Positions 30,244 to 40,394 are shown, counted from the first letter of the stretch. The stretch: 64,000 bases of DNA from Prorocentrum cordatum (GCA_963575745.1 CAUYUJ010017849.1:417423-481422), one strand, 5' to 3'. Program-made: numbers and translations. The notes: generated by a model from the letters alone, not told the origin.

Positions 30244-33200
30244 TCAGCTCAACAGCTGAGCACACTTCCCCAGGCTCGAGCGACTGGCTACACCAGCGAT
30301 CAGAGCGGAGGACAGAGAAGCAGGGGCCGCGGCCGAAGGCAGCGGGGCGGGCGGCGGGCGCCCGCCTGTGTCGAGCGTCACGTGCATGTGGACGGAAAGC
30401 GGTGTTTCAATCAGTGCCGCAGGAGGCGGCAAGCGAGAGCGAGGAAGGGTGGCAGCAGCAGGAGGGACATCAGCAGGAGCGAGAGGGCGGGTCGAGAGGA
30501 CAGCCATGGAGTCACGAGCGCGGCGGACGGCCACGGAGCGAATGAGGGGACCGAGCGGGCAAACGAGTGGCAGACTATTTTCGGCGCCACGCTCACAATT
30601 CACCCTTGAGGTGCAGAGGCCAGGATTTCCACCACCATTCAGCAGCTTCGGCGACGACTGAGCCTGCAACAACGGGCTCGAGGAGCACCCGTGCACAGGA
30701 CTTTGCGTTCCGCCAGTAACATCAAGCGTCATTGGCGATGTCTGAGCCTGCACCAGCGAGCTCACAGAGTTCCCATGTCCAAGACTTTGCGTTCTGCCAG
30801 TAACATCCAGCAACGTAGGCGACGACTGAGCCTGCAGCATCGGGTTCGAGGAGCACCCGTGCTCAGGACTTTGCGTTCCGCCAGTCGCATCCAGCGATAT
30901 TGGCGACGACTGAGCCTGCAGCAGCGGGCTCGAGGAGCACCCGTGCACAGGACTTTGCGTTCTGCCAGTAGCATTGTCATCCAACTCGTCGCTATGACCA
31001 CCACGTTCGGGAGTGGCGGTCAGCGTCGATGGAGTGCTCGGGCAAGACATCGTGGGAACCAGTCTTGGAGTCAAGCATGGTGGCTGTCCTGGGGTCAAGC
31101 CTGCGCCAGCGTCGAAGTCGGCTTCACCATCGCCAGCGGCCGAGACCGCATGGACGACAACAGGGTCGCCAGCAGAGGAGGTGGAAGAGTCCTCGGTGAA
31201 CGTGCGCGGTGTCGGTATGATGGACGGCGGCGGCTGCCATTTCTTTTCTATCTGGTCAGTGGGAGACGCCATGCGAAGAGTTCTGACCGCTGCTCGAGTC
31301 GCCGAGTTCAGAGCATCAGGGGAAACCCAATTGCGCTCACGAATAGTATGATACGTAGTGAACATCACGACCATCTCCTCCACCCGTTCAACACACGGTG
31401 CTGACAGGCACAGACGTTCGTGAAGAGAGGCAGGGAGAGAGCGACCCAGTGCGCGGCCGACAGCTCGAACCAAACGGTGGCACCGCATGTAGTGGCACTG
31501 TCTGTCTGCACAAGAGTTACACCCAAAGATACAGAGCCTCTTCCCCGAATGGTAACTTATTCGATAACTTGTGAGCCAAGCAGATGCCCACGTCTTGATA
31601 ACAGGGAAGATCCAGCTCGTGGGCAGCAGCTGCAGCAGCATCTGAATCGCCTCCCACGGCACCCGATGTAGAAAGGGCTCATACATGGCAAAGTAGCGTG
31701 CCAGCCTGGTCTCGAAAGTCGAGCTCAACGGGAACGGCGTAACGAACTGCTCGAAAAGTGCCGAGGTGGCTGCTCTCTGAAATTTGGGCTTCCGCCCCGA
31801 GACCAAGAGCTCCGAAGCGATCGCAGACGTACAACAGCGCAGGATGTCTGAAGAGTAGCCAGCATGTGCAGAGCCCTGACGCAGCCAGGAGTAGGTCTGC
31901 AGGATGGGTGGGAGCCGCCAGTGCCGTCCAGCGTCACACATCCAATCCTCTCGCGTACGACAGGTCGCGAGGGGAGCGTCATCAAATCGTCCCTGCATAA
32001 TATCATCATTCCATGAAAGAGTGGTGTTAGTAATGTGAGAGCGTATGTGAGTATGCTCGCTGAACGTAATGGTAGCAGCTCGGGACAGCGCGGCAGCACA
32101 TGCATGTCGCACAAGCGGGATCTTGGGGCCTCCCCACGAAGAGAGCTGGGCCCAGCCAGAGGCAGGTAGAGTACCCATAAGAGCACGGAATACCTGGGTA
32201 AGCACTGAGAGCTCGAAAGCGACCGTTCTGGGAGGCAGAGGGAAGAACTGGGCCAGGTAGGACAATACAGGTAGGGCTCTGGATCTGTAGAGCACGCCGT
32301 TGATTCCCAAGGGGGCGGAGCCTGAACCGAGGAGCCTAGCACGCAACTTCAATTTCGTCCGAGCAGCGTCCCACTGCATCTGGATCGTGACATCGGGCCC
32401 CAAGAGAACGCCCAGGTACATCAGGTGGGCCACGACCTCGAACGCTTGCCATTCGGGAACAAGCCGGCCAAGGATAGCACGTGTCCTTTCCAGAAGGGCA
32501 GGGGTGAGCGTCGCGTGCAGCGGGGTGACTTTGCATTTACTGACCTTGAGGCAGAGCCTAGTTAGGAGCCGCGTAGTCGTCATCACACGGTAGAGAACCT
32601 GGAGCCCGCGAGCCTCGAACAAGACAGCCCCAATATCGTCCGCGCAGGCCCTCGCCAGGCCAAGTCCAGAGTCCTCAAGCGAATATTCCAAGTCAGTCAG
32701 GAACGGGGCCGTGCTCAAAGCGCACAGGGTCCCAGACAGACCGCGTCCCTGAATGATCCCCGACCTCAGCCAATGCACCGAGTGGAGCAGGCCACCGTGG
32801 GCCACAACCCCTTCGATCGCAGAGTACAACCAGGCCAGGAAGTGCATCACTGGGGATGGCAGACGGAGGTGAGCAAGGAACAGCATCATGAACTCCTGGG
32901 AGAGGCTCGGGCAAGCCTGGCCGAAATCGAACGAGACCAGCAGCGGCATCTTGGTCGAGGCCAGCGGGTGGGCCCCAGCGATGCGACTGAAGCCATCGAG
33001 CTCTAAGATGTTGTACCCGAAGTTTCTGCCCTGTACGAAGCCGCGCTGCGACTGAGGGACGAGGGAGTCGACCACACCTTTAAGCGATCGGTTCACAGCA
33101 GACGTCAGAATTGTCAGGTCGGCGTTGCGGAGCCCGAGGACCCTGATCTTATCGGCAGAGCGTATGCAGCCTCCAGAGGCCAGGTCTTCGTGTTCCGATC

Positions 33201-34935
33201 CCTTAGGAAGGTACGCTTGCAGAGTAACACTGGCTGCGTCGAAGAGAGACTGCCCACGCAAGATCCAATCCACCATAAGACATAATACTTCCAGGCAACA
33301 GTCGGCAGCTGCCCGAGCAGCGTACGGCAGTCCGTCAACCCCAGGAGCCGGGTGGCGAGCACGTGCTACAATATTCCGAATCGTCGCTTTCGAGGGTGGC
33401 GGGACGTCAGGGAGCACGGGTGAGGGACACTGTTGTTCGATGCATGTCTGAGCAGCTTCGAGATCGACTTCCGAGCGCGAGAAGACAGGGCGCCAATATT
33501 TCGTGAGTGCATCAACCCTTTCCTCTGGAGCTTCAGCTAACCGAGGGCCGCCCCGAACAGCACGAAGAACCAACCTCCGTGAGCATGGGGCCCAGATTGC
33601 AGCTTGGCGTTCCAACAGCTGCCGACGACGAAAAGAAGTGGGCGGGCGGGTCGAACGAGAGCCTGCAGCAGCGTCAGCAGCGGCGCGAGTCTCTTTTTCC
33701 AGGAGACGCATATGCACTCCATCCGTCCACATGTGGAACGATTCAGGGTGACGAAGGACAACTTGTGAGCCTCCGACTTCGAGCAGGTCAGCCGCGGTAG
33801 CCGAGGTCGCCACCAGCCGACGGGCGAGCGGGAGATCTTGTCGCCATACTGCTCGCGCACACCCACGGGCCACCAGCAATGCAGTTTCGTCGCCAGAGGG
33901 ATGGTAAACAAACATCCAGTCACGGACTTCACGGGCAGCTTCTTTCAACATGCCCTTGAAGTGTTCCTGGTAGACGGCTGCAGAGCACCACTTCTCAGCG
34001 CCAGCGCCATCTTTGAACGCGCCCTCAATACGTTGACGAAAAAGAGGACTCTCGAAGACATGGCGAGGAACTGGCTGCTCAGATCTGGGACGAGCTTGGC
34101 GTTGACGAAGCACCGTGAGCAGAGCAGCGTGGTCCGATATCAATGAGCGAGATAATACTTCGGGGTCTCCTATGGTAGAGGATTCCGCACTCATCTGGCA
34201 CATCATCCATCCAGCCACTGAGCAGAAGAACCGATCGAGGCAGCTGACCGAGTTGGTGTCCTTGGTGTAGTGCGTCGGTGACTCCGAAGAGATCTCAAGA
34301 AATAATCCCAATGTCCTCAGCCACCGAGCAGCCATAGCACGATGGTTTCGAGGATCCGTGGCTCGAGCAGGTTCAGGCCGTTGAAGAAGCAACGCCTCAT
34401 CAGGGCCGAAGTTGAGGTCGCCCTGCACGATCACCAGGAAGTGTAGAGGATCAGCAGCTGCTCGCACCCGCGCAGCGTCGATCTCAGCACATACCTCGTC
34501 AATCTGCCTCGTGTTGAGACCATGGTTATGTATATTGAAGTGCGCCAGCTGAAACCCCTGCCCGACAACGTCGACTCGAAGGACCCTACCTTGCACGACG
34601 GCCGTAGCATTGCTGGTAACATCGAGCTCCGACGCGAGCTTCGGTAAGACAGTGGCAACCCCTCCCGCAGCCGAGCCCCCATCATCGGCTGTGCAAAACG
34701 AGGCGTGAACCACGGCATCACGATGAAGGCGACATAAATAGTCTTCAAGTTGCCGACGATCTTGATGAACTTCCTGTAGAGCCAGGATGGACCCAGGGAG
34801 GTGCAACTTCTTCAAATATGACGACTTGAGTCTGCTCTTCGCTCCTCGATACTGTAACATAGCACGAGCATTCCAAGTAATGAATCGCATCGATTCATTC
34901 CCATTCCCGCGAGACGGAGTGTGAAAGAGCCGCAT
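30244..34935 (-). CDS. LINE D ORF2: endonuclease and reverse transcriptase polyprotein
   Basis: 1563 codons from the ATG at 34935; the frame is open upstream to 35607 but overlaps ORF1 there. Residues about 16-275 are an endonuclease/exonuclease/phosphatase domain: ITWNAR, LALQEVHQD, VIVQGDLNFGPDEALL, SCLDRFF and SLISDHAAL, all motifs present. Residues about 530-860 are RT: HPAPGVDGLPYAA, QSQRGFVQGRNFGYNILELD, LLVSFDFGQACPSL, GIIQGRGLSGTLCAL, ARACADDIGAVLF (catalytic, about residue 765), LCLKVSKCKVTPL and YLGVLLGPDV. A Cys/His knuckle (CIFGCNSCADRQCHYMRCH) lies near residue 1145. The C-terminal third is Ser/Pro-rich, with four 28-residue repeats. It would nick target DNA and prime reverse transcription there. 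All catalytic residues appear intact. Confidence 0.88.
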   Translation of the reverse strand: MRLFHTPSRGNGNESMRFITWNARAMLQYRGAKSRLKSSYLKKLHLPGSILALQEVHQDRRQLEDYLCRLHRDAVVHASFCTADDGGSAAGGVATVLPKLASELDVTSNATAVVQGRVLRVDVVGQGFQLAHFNIHNHGLNTRQIDEVCAEIDAARVRAAADPLHFLVIVQGDLNFGPDEALLLQRPEPARATDPRNHRAMAARWLRTLGLFLEISSESPTHYTKDTNSVSCLDRFFCSVAGWMMCQMSAESSTIGDPEVLSRSLISDHAALLTVLRQRQARPRSEQPVPRHVFESPLFRQRIEGAFKDGAGAEKWCSAAVYQEHFKGMLKEAAREVRDWMFVYHPSGDETALLVARGCARAVWRQDLPLARRLVATSATAADLLEVGGSQVVLRHPESFHMWTDGVHMRLLEKETRAAADAAAGSRSTRPPTSFRRRQLLERQAAIWAPCSRRLVLRAVRGGPRLAEAPEERVDALTKYWRPVFSRSEVDLEAAQTCIEQQCPSPVLPDVPPPSKATIRNIVARARHPAPGVDGLPYAARAAADCCLEVLCLMVDWILRGQSLFDAASVTLQAYLPKGSEHEDLASGGCIRSADKIRVLGLRNADLTILTSAVNRSLKGVVDSLVPQSQRGFVQGRNFGYNILELDGFSRIAGAHPLASTKMPLLVSFDFGQACPSLSQEFMMLFLAHLRLPSPVMHFLAWLYSAIEGVVAHGGLLHSVHWLRSGIIQGRGLSGTLCALSTAPFLTDLEYSLEDSGLGLARACADDIGAVLFEARGLQVLYRVMTTTRLLTRLCLKVSKCKVTPLHATLTPALLERTRAILGRLVPEWQAFEVVAHLMYLGVLLGPDVTIQMQWDAARTKLKLRARLLGSGSAPLGINGVLYRSRALPVLSYLAQFFPLPPRTVAFELSVLTQVFRALMGTLPASGWAQLSSWGGPKIPLVRHACAAALSRAATITFSEHTHIRSHITNTTLSWNDDIMQGRFDDAPLATCRTREDWMCDAGRHWRLPPILQTYSWLRQGSAHAGYSSDILRCCTSAIASELLVSGRKPKFQRAATSALFEQFVTPFPLSSTFETRLARYFAMYEPFLHRVPWEAIQMLLQLLPTSWIFPVIKTWASAWLTSYRISYHSGKRLCIFGCNSCADRQCHYMRCHRLVRAVGRALGRSLPASLHERLCLSAPCVERVEEMVVMFTTYHTIRERNWVSPDALNSATRAAVRTLRMASPTDQIEKKWQPPPSIIPTPRTFTEDSSTSSAGDPVVVHAVSAAGDGEADFDAGAGLTPGQPPCLTPRLVPTMSCPSTPSTLTATPERGGHSDELDDNATGRTQSPVHGCSSSPLLQAQSSPISLDATGGTQSPEHGCSSNPMLQAQSSPTLLDVTGRTQSLGHGNSVSSLVQAQTSPMTLDVTGGTQSPVHGCSSSPLLQAQSSPKLLNGGGNPGLCTSRVNCERGAENSLPLVCPLGPLIRSVAVRRARDSMAVLSTRPLAPADVPPAAATLPRSRLPPPAALIETPLSVHMHVTLDTGGRPPPAPLPSAAAPASLSSALIAGVASRSSLGKCAQLLS
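30651..30986 (-). repeat. 84-bp tandem repeat in the LINE D ORF2 C-terminus
   Basis: Four units spaced exactly 84 bp apart (CTTTGCGTT markers at 30701, 30785, 30869 and 30953) encode the 28-residue repeat TGGTQSPEHGCSSNPMLQAQ followed by SSPTLLD. The frame is preserved. The repeat is Ser/Pro/Gln-rich and probably disordered. Confidence 0.95.
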
Positions 34936-34942
34936 GCAGCCA

Positions 34943-36278
34943 TCAAAGACACCACGTTGTAGGAGGCGGAGGTGCCGTAATCTCATCCACCACTGCTTGG
35001 ATGTCAGCACGCGTGAGCTTGATGTCCAGGATGCCCTCTTGGTTGAACTGCACAGTATATGGAGCGTCTTCAGGGTTCGCTTGGATCTTAAGCACGCTGG
35101 TCCAACCGCTCTTGAGGATGCCTCGTTCACGATCGACAGACCACCGTCCACCGAACTTGTCTGCGCACGCACCACGTAACCGACGAAGAGCCATCTCCGT
35201 CTTGACCTGTCGAGGGGATTTGTCGGGCCCCAGATGCAGGCGAGCGTCGGCTGCGGCACCGGTGGCCACGACGTTGAACACTCTCCACTGATCATTGCGG
35301 CGGAGGTTGCTGAGCACCTTCGAGACCTTGCGGGAGGCGAGGCCAGTGGCGCCGTTGAACTTGATGAGAAACCTGCGTGCGGGAGTCGGCGAAGGGCAAG
35401 AAAGGGTGTACTGGTCTGCCTCGAATCCGAGCTCCGAAAGGAACGGGGCCAGCACATCACGAACCTGCGGTAATCCAACCATCTTAGTACACATCGCGAC
35501 CACCACAGCGGGGTCCGTCTGGCGGTCAAAGCTGGCGGGCGGAGAAGGGGCAGCGTCCTGTCGCTTGGCCACATGAAGACCTTCACGTAGTTCGGCAATC
35601 TCGGCACGTAATTGTTGCAACTGCTCTGTGTGTGAGTCCAGCTCGATATTGAAGAGTAGCGACTTTTCCAGTGACATCATCAATCTGTCGCTGCATCTTT
35701 CTAGAGAGTTCGTCAAGCTGCGGTCGGAAGATGCCCATCGCCTTCTGGTCCAGCTCTGAAGGCTGGTCTTCCAATTCCTTCTGCAACACAGCCAGGGTCT
35801 GAAGGATGGCGGCATTGCTGGATTTGACAGTGTCTCCAACTGTGGAGGCGACAAGCTCTTCGAGCTCCGTGCGCAGCTCGCTGAACTGGGAGGCGACACC
35901 ATCGGCAATAACGGTTTTGATATACTCGTCGGGGTAGTCGTGGGTGACATGCGCAGCGGATGCTCGAGCAGGGTCAGGACTTGCGGAGACTCCACCAGAA
36001 GGCACAGGAGCACCGCCAGCATGTACATCAGGAGAATGAGCCTGGATCTCCGAGCGCCCGAAGACGAGCGCGGCACCTGCAGCGGCAGCACGGGAGGCGA
36101 GACGGGCGACACCTTTGCCACTGCCTGAGGACCCCTTGCCCTCCTCCGTGCGGGGATACTTGGACTCAGGCGAGCCATGGACACGTTGGCTTTCAGCGCG
36201 TTCATCGTCAGGGAAGGTGGGCATGTCTTCGATCTCCTGGGCACGGCTGGCCAGGGCAGCGGCGTCGGGAAGTCCCAT
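34943..36278 (-). pseudogene. LINE D ORF1 (one frame change)
   Basis: This is an RNA-binding ORF1-like protein. The ATG at 36276-36278 starts MGLPDAAALASRAQEIEDMP. A Ser/Gly/Lys-rich disordered region follows, then a coiled-coil-like segment (ILQTLAVLQKELEDQPSELD, LDELSRKMQRQIDDV). Near 35640 the coherent sequence moves to the next frame (SHTEQLQQLRAEIAELREGL). It continues through RRFLIKFNGATGLASRKVSK and KTEMALRRLRGACADKFGGR to a stop at 34943. The coiled coil followed by an RRM-like block and a basic C-terminal block recalls L1 ORF1p; this is inferred from order, not from a profile match. No RanBP2 finger is present, unlike LINE A. Confidence 0.65.
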
Positions 36279-36433
36279 TGCACCAGGGACGTTCGCTCGC
36301 ACAGGAACGGGAAACGCCTCCGTTTACCCGTGGGCGCGAGCGTCGGAGAGAAGGGAACGCTCTGCCAGACCGCAAAGGGTCTTGTCTGCCGCGGACTAGC
36401 GGTATCCACTTGTTCCGCTGGGGAACAAAGCAT

Positions 36434-36454
36434 CTTGAGCCAAAATGGCTACGG
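36434..36454 (-). other. Relic dinoflagellate spliced leader at LINE D 5' end
   Basis: The same 21 bases as at 8383-8403, again preceded on the minus strand by CACAC. An ATG (36433) follows the leader directly, but coherent ORF1 sequence begins only at about 36278. There is no GT donor after CAAG, so this is a retroposed leader and not a leader-RNA gene. Confidence 0.9.
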
Positions 36455-36830
36455 GTGTGCAGGAGGAGGAGGAGGAGGCGGAACACACGTTGTCCAAAAG
36501 CGACAGCGGCCGCTGCTGGGCAGACGGTTTGCTGTCTCAAGTGGACAACGTCCGCGGCGACGCCGGCAGCGAATCCTGCTCCAGAAGGGGCAGGGACGGC
36601 TTCGATCTTCGAGCCAATCTCTTCCGCACCCACTCTCGCCATCGCTCGGACGGCTGCTCCCCGTGCAAAGTTCGCCTTCGTGCCTGCATTGTTTCTCGCA
36701 AGATGACCCAAGATGCCCCTCGAGGGCCTCGCCGACGAACAACGCACACGTCCCAACGATGCCGAGCATTTCGATCACACCGAGGGCCCTCCGGCAGGTC
36801 CAGCAGCGCCCAGGCCGCCCGGAGCCTGTC
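36455..36830 (-). other. GGA patch and possible host coding fragment
   Basis: A short GGA run (about 36462-36480) abuts the LINE D 5' end. Further on, a minus-strand frame reads MARVGAEEIGSKIEAVPAPS and GAGFAAGVAADVVHLRQQTV, which could be part of a host exon. No family was recognised and the support is weak. Confidence 0.2.
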
Positions 36831-37034
36831 GGCGACTCCGAAGGGTGGGGTTTGCAAAGGGTGTGGTTTGCAAATGGCACCCTGAAGGGCACCCTGGGGG
36901 GCGGGCGAGGACCTCAACAGAGCTCTCCGCCGCGCCCTGAGGAGGCCCGACGAGGACGGTGTCGTGCCCCCCAGGCCCCGACGGTGCCGATCGCAAACCA
37001 CACCCTGGCGTAACCATACCCTTTGTAGTCGCCG
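36831..37034. mobile_element. Foldback element family 3 with ~75-bp inverted arms
   Basis: The left arm starts GGCGACTCCGAAGGGT. The right arm, read on the other strand, starts GGCGACTACAAAGGGT. Both continue through a shared AGGGTGTGGTTTGC block, a GGCACC block and CTGGGGGGC. The arms are roughly 75 bp and imperfect, around a loop of about 55 bp. Only one copy is seen in the window. There is no coding capacity. Confidence 0.75.
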
Positions 37035-37497
37035 AGCCTGGCCGCCGCTGGCGTGCCGGACCGCGCCTCGGCGCGCCGCGCAACGGCCCAGGCGCTGCGG
37101 CGACCCCCCCGCCGCTCCCGCGCGGCGGCCCGCGGCCACGCGGTGCCCAACGCCCCCGTGGCAGCGGGTGCGGCGCCGGGCGCCCGCCTGACAGGGGCCC
37201 CGAGCAGCGAGCCGGTGGCCAGCAACGCCGCGAGCCCCAAGCGGCGGCGGCCCGGCCGGGGCGCGCCGTCCATCGCCCGAGGGGCTGGGAGGGCGAAATG
37301 CCAAGGTTTGCCCTCGAGCCTCAGGGTTTTCACTGGTTTTCAGGCGTTTTCGGCCCAGCGGGGCGGGAGAAAAGTCTATCAAGGCCAGAGGGCAGCGGCC
37401 GCGGGGAGGGCGGAACCGATCCGCCACCCTTGTGCCGACCTGTTCGGCCAGTGGGCGCTAGTGCTGACAAGGCAGGCTTCGCGCAGGCGGCGCCCCA
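37035..37497. other. No gene recognised
   Basis: GC-rich sequence with long compositional frames on both strands. No domain, splice pair or repeat family is supported. Confidence 0.3.
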
Positions 37498-38045
37498 GAA
37501 AAATCCTCCTCCTCCTCCTCCTCCTCCTCCTCCTCCTCCTCCTCCTCCTCCAGCCCGAATCGAGCCCACTCGCCACCCACATTCAGCGGCCGAGCGGGCT
37601 CTGACGCGGAACGGGCTCAGCAGGAAAACCCTGGGTCGTCGTCGTCGTCGTCGTCGCCGTCAAGCGGGGCGTCCTCGGACAGCACCAGCCACTGGCGCCC
37701 CCCCACGGCCAGCGGGCTGATCTCTGGCGCAGCGCCCGCGCCTTGGTGCTCCCGCGCGGCACTCACCCTAGGAGAACACACGCTCATTCCCATCGTCCGC
37801 TCCACTATCCTCATCCTCCTCGTCCCTCCTCGTCTCTCTCCTTTCCTCCTCCGCCTCCTCCTCCTCCTCCTCCTCCTCCTCCTCCTACTCCTCCTCCTCC
37901 TCTCCTCCTCCTCCTCCTCCTCCTCCTCCCTCCTCCTCCTCATGCCCCATCTCCTCCTTTCACCCGTGCTCCGCCTCATCCTCCGCCTCCTCCTCCTCCT
38001 CCTCCTCCTCCTGCTCCTCCTCCTCCTCCTCCTCACCCCTGCTCC
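37498..38045. repeat. (TCC)n tracts
   Basis: A pure TCC/CTC run lies at 37503-37552. Longer interrupted runs cover about 37850-38040. The antisense frames are Glu/Arg-rich artefacts. Between them lies GC-rich sequence without recognisable genes. Confidence 0.93.
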
Positions 38046-38249
38046 ACCTCATGCCTCCGCGCTCCTCCTTAGCCTCCCTCTCTGTTTCATATCCTCCTGC
38101 TCCTATTGTTCCTCGTGGCGCATCGGGCTCCAGGGTAGCAGGTGTACCCTGATATGTGTGCTTCTAAGGATACGACGTTGCCTAGCATGGACATCTCGCA
38201 GACGCAACCTATTTGCCTTTCGTGGCGCTGCTGGCCAAACGGCTGACAG

Positions 38250-38560
38250 AGGGCTAACGAGATAATTTTGACGGTGTCGCTGGGGGTAGTCGGGCGCACC
38301 GCAAAGGCCTCTCTGGAGATCTCGGGGAGGGCATTCTCTGAAGAGTTGATGGTCTTTGAGTGGGACCGCGAGGAACTAAGCCCTGCTTCAGGATTACCGA
38401 AGATACCCAGAGAAACCTGATGCAAGGCTTCGTGCGCTTCGTCGCCTGCGACCTTCCCGGCACTGCATGGGATCCCAATTGGCTTAGTTGTAGTGCTTGC
38501 GATTGTGCATCTGCGCCTGGAAGTTGCTAAAATGATATCCATCCGAGGGGGGGTGGGGGC
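38250..38560 (-). CDS. Possible host coding segment, function unknown
   Basis: The minus-strand frame reads KPIGIPCSAGKVAGDEAHEA, LHQVSLGIFGNPEAGLSSSR and NALPEISREAFAVRPTTPSD. It has balanced composition, unlike its repeat-rich surroundings. No family, start or splice site was recognised. It may belong with the segment at 38719-39090. Confidence 0.25.
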
Positions 38561-38718
38561 CTCGATAGACAGCGCCCCAATGCGCGGCAAGATGACGGGC
38601 GCTGGTTTCGAGGTCGGGGATTACATTCCTGTCGAGGCCGTGAACTCTGCTTAGAGCAAACCTGCGACGCTGAGGAGACTACCGAGTTCAAACGTGCTGC
38701 AATATTTGAGCACGCTCA

Positions 38719-39090
38719 TCACCAGGGGCCGATGCGCGCCCACCATGTTCGTGCTGCATCATAGACGGCTGGAGAGCGGCCATCTCGCGGTGAAGGTCGG
38801 GGCATCCCGAAAAATGCACTCAGCAACATTGACCAGAACACTAAACCGATGTAGAGCGTGGACACATTGGTACACATCCCAAGACTTGTCATCCCGACCC
38901 GCTTGAAGTACTCGCAGGAATCGCGGGTAATTCTGAGGATCAGATTACGAGTCGAATTTGCAATGGCATCACTGGCGACAGACATCGCTTGTTTAGCAAC
39001 TTTCAGGCGCTCGAAAGGTCGGATCAGCATTTCGACGGAGGCTACGGCATTCTGCATCTCGGCCTCGAAACCGGGTCGCTCGGCGACCAA
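38719..39090 (-). CDS. Possible host coding segment with one membrane span
   Basis: The minus-strand frame reads SVEMLIRPFERLKVAKQAMS, VASDAIANSTRNLILRITRD, then SCEYFKRVGMTSLGMCTNVS and a hydrophobic span LYIGLVFWSMLLSAFFGM, followed by a Pro/Arg-rich tail. The helical segment before a single transmembrane-like stretch looks like real protein. No family is recognised, and neither end can be fixed. Confidence 0.3.
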   Translation of the reverse strand: MVAERPGFEAEMQNAVASVEMLIRPFERLKVAKQAMSVASDAIANSTRNLILRITRDSCEYFKRVGMTSLGMCTNVSTLYIGLVFWSMLLSAFFGMPRPSPRDGRSPAVYDAARTWWARIGPW

Positions 39091-39504
39091 AGGGGGGATG
39101 GGCGGAGTCGCACTGCCGCAGGGCGAGAACTCAAACCAGGCAGGTATGTGATCGCTAGGTAGAGGTGTGTGTCACGTGCGAGCCAAATCACTCCGCTCCT
39201 CAATTTGACATCGCCGCGAAGTGTGACCAGTGCGCGCTCGGCTGGAAAACCACGCGGGCAGCTGCTCGGATAACGCGTCGTTTTGCTACAGCATCGCTAA
39301 GTGAAGGGCCCAAGCGCGTGCGAATGAGCTGCAGCTGCCCGAATTTCCCTGAGCAAGCGGTTGAAGCGATCTGGTCTGGAATTACGTTGTGCTAGCCCGG
39401 GTGGCCACCACGCGCTGTTTTCTTGCAATATATGTGGCGCAATCCAGGTGGTGCAATCCACGTGGTGCAACCTACACGAGCAGCCCATGTGGTGCATTCT
39501 ACGT
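39091..39504. other. Short GTGGTGCA-word repeats, no gene
   Basis: From about 39440 to 39510 the words GGTGGTGCAATCCACG, ACGTGGTGCAACC and CATGTGGTGCATTC recur, just before the CAATG-type array. The rest is unique. Confidence 0.4.
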
Positions 39505-39945
39505 GTTGCAAGGCATCGCAACAAACCGAAACACAATACGAATCAATGCAAGGCAATGCAGCGCAAGGCAACGCAACGCAACGCCAAACAACGCAGAACG
39601 ATTCAACGCAATGCCACGCAATGCCCAGCAACGCGGCGCATCGCAAAACAAAGCAAAGCAATGCTACGCAATGCGGAGCATTCTAAGGCAGTGCAAAGCA
39701 ATGGCCATCAACGACATGCAGTGCAAAGCTATGCAACCCGATGCAACACAATGCTTCACAGTGCAGCATCCATGCGAAGCGATGCTCAGCTGCGCACCGC
39801 GATGCGGTTGCAACGCAATGGGGCGCAACGCAATGCAAACAACTGCGGGGCAAGACGAATCGAACCAACGCAAGGCAATGCAAAGCAAAGCGAAGCAACA
39901 CAATGACATGCAGTGCAATGCAACGCAATGCAGCGTAATCAGATC
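39505..39945 (-). repeat. Degenerate GCAAT/GCAAC pentamer array
   Basis: About 440 bp of AATGCAACGCAATGC-type words in irregular order. It is the reverse-strand counterpart of 9478-9765. Spurious frames rich in Met, Gln, Asn and Cys cover it. Confidence 0.9.
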
Positions 39946-40394
39946 GCCACCGACTCTACCACCGTTATCACGAGTAAGAGACTAGGCAGGAAGGTGTAGA
40001 CCCGAGAAAACAGTTCGCCGGATTCCACAAACCTTGGTAGGTTCGGTGACACATATGTGCGAGGCAATGGGGGGAGACTTGGGCGAGACGTGTACGGAGA
40101 GGGCACGGAGCATCTTCCATTCCAAACCTCAATCCCGTGCCCACTTCGCATTCTCGGTTTCGCACTTACATTGGGATCGTCATTTTCAGATAAGCTTGTG
40201 TCTCATCAGCTCTACCACCGTCATCGCGACCTGGCCCGCACACGCGACACTGTAAGAGACTAGGCAGGAGGGTGAATACCAGAGAAAATAATTCGCCTTC
40301 TGGGGCGGCATTTGGGGCCTCTGGGGCCATCTTGGAGCGTCGGAAGCCCATAACGCGAGAACGCGAAAAACATAAACAAACACAAGGAACATCA
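39946..40394. repeat. Direct repeat pair of about 45 bp
   Basis: TAAGAGACTAGGCAGG, then GGTGTAGACC and AGAAAACAGTTCGCC at about 39977 recurs with changes at about 40255, in the same orientation. The intervening 240 bp is unique. No gene is recognised. Confidence 0.5.

Larger units (their letters stand above)
30244..36454 (-). mobile_element. LINE D: nearly intact non-LTR retrotransposon with relic spliced leader
   Basis: The element reads 5' to 3' on the minus strand: spliced-leader relic (36434-36454), ORF1 (start about 36278, stop 34943), then ORF2 (34935-30244), with only 7 nt between the ORF1 stop and the first ORF2 ATG. ORF2 is completely open over 1563 codons with endonuclease, RT and zinc knuckle. 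There is no RNase H domain. ORF1 has one visible frame change. Intactness suggests the youngest LINE of the window. The 3' end and any target-site duplication were not identified. Confidence 0.87.
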
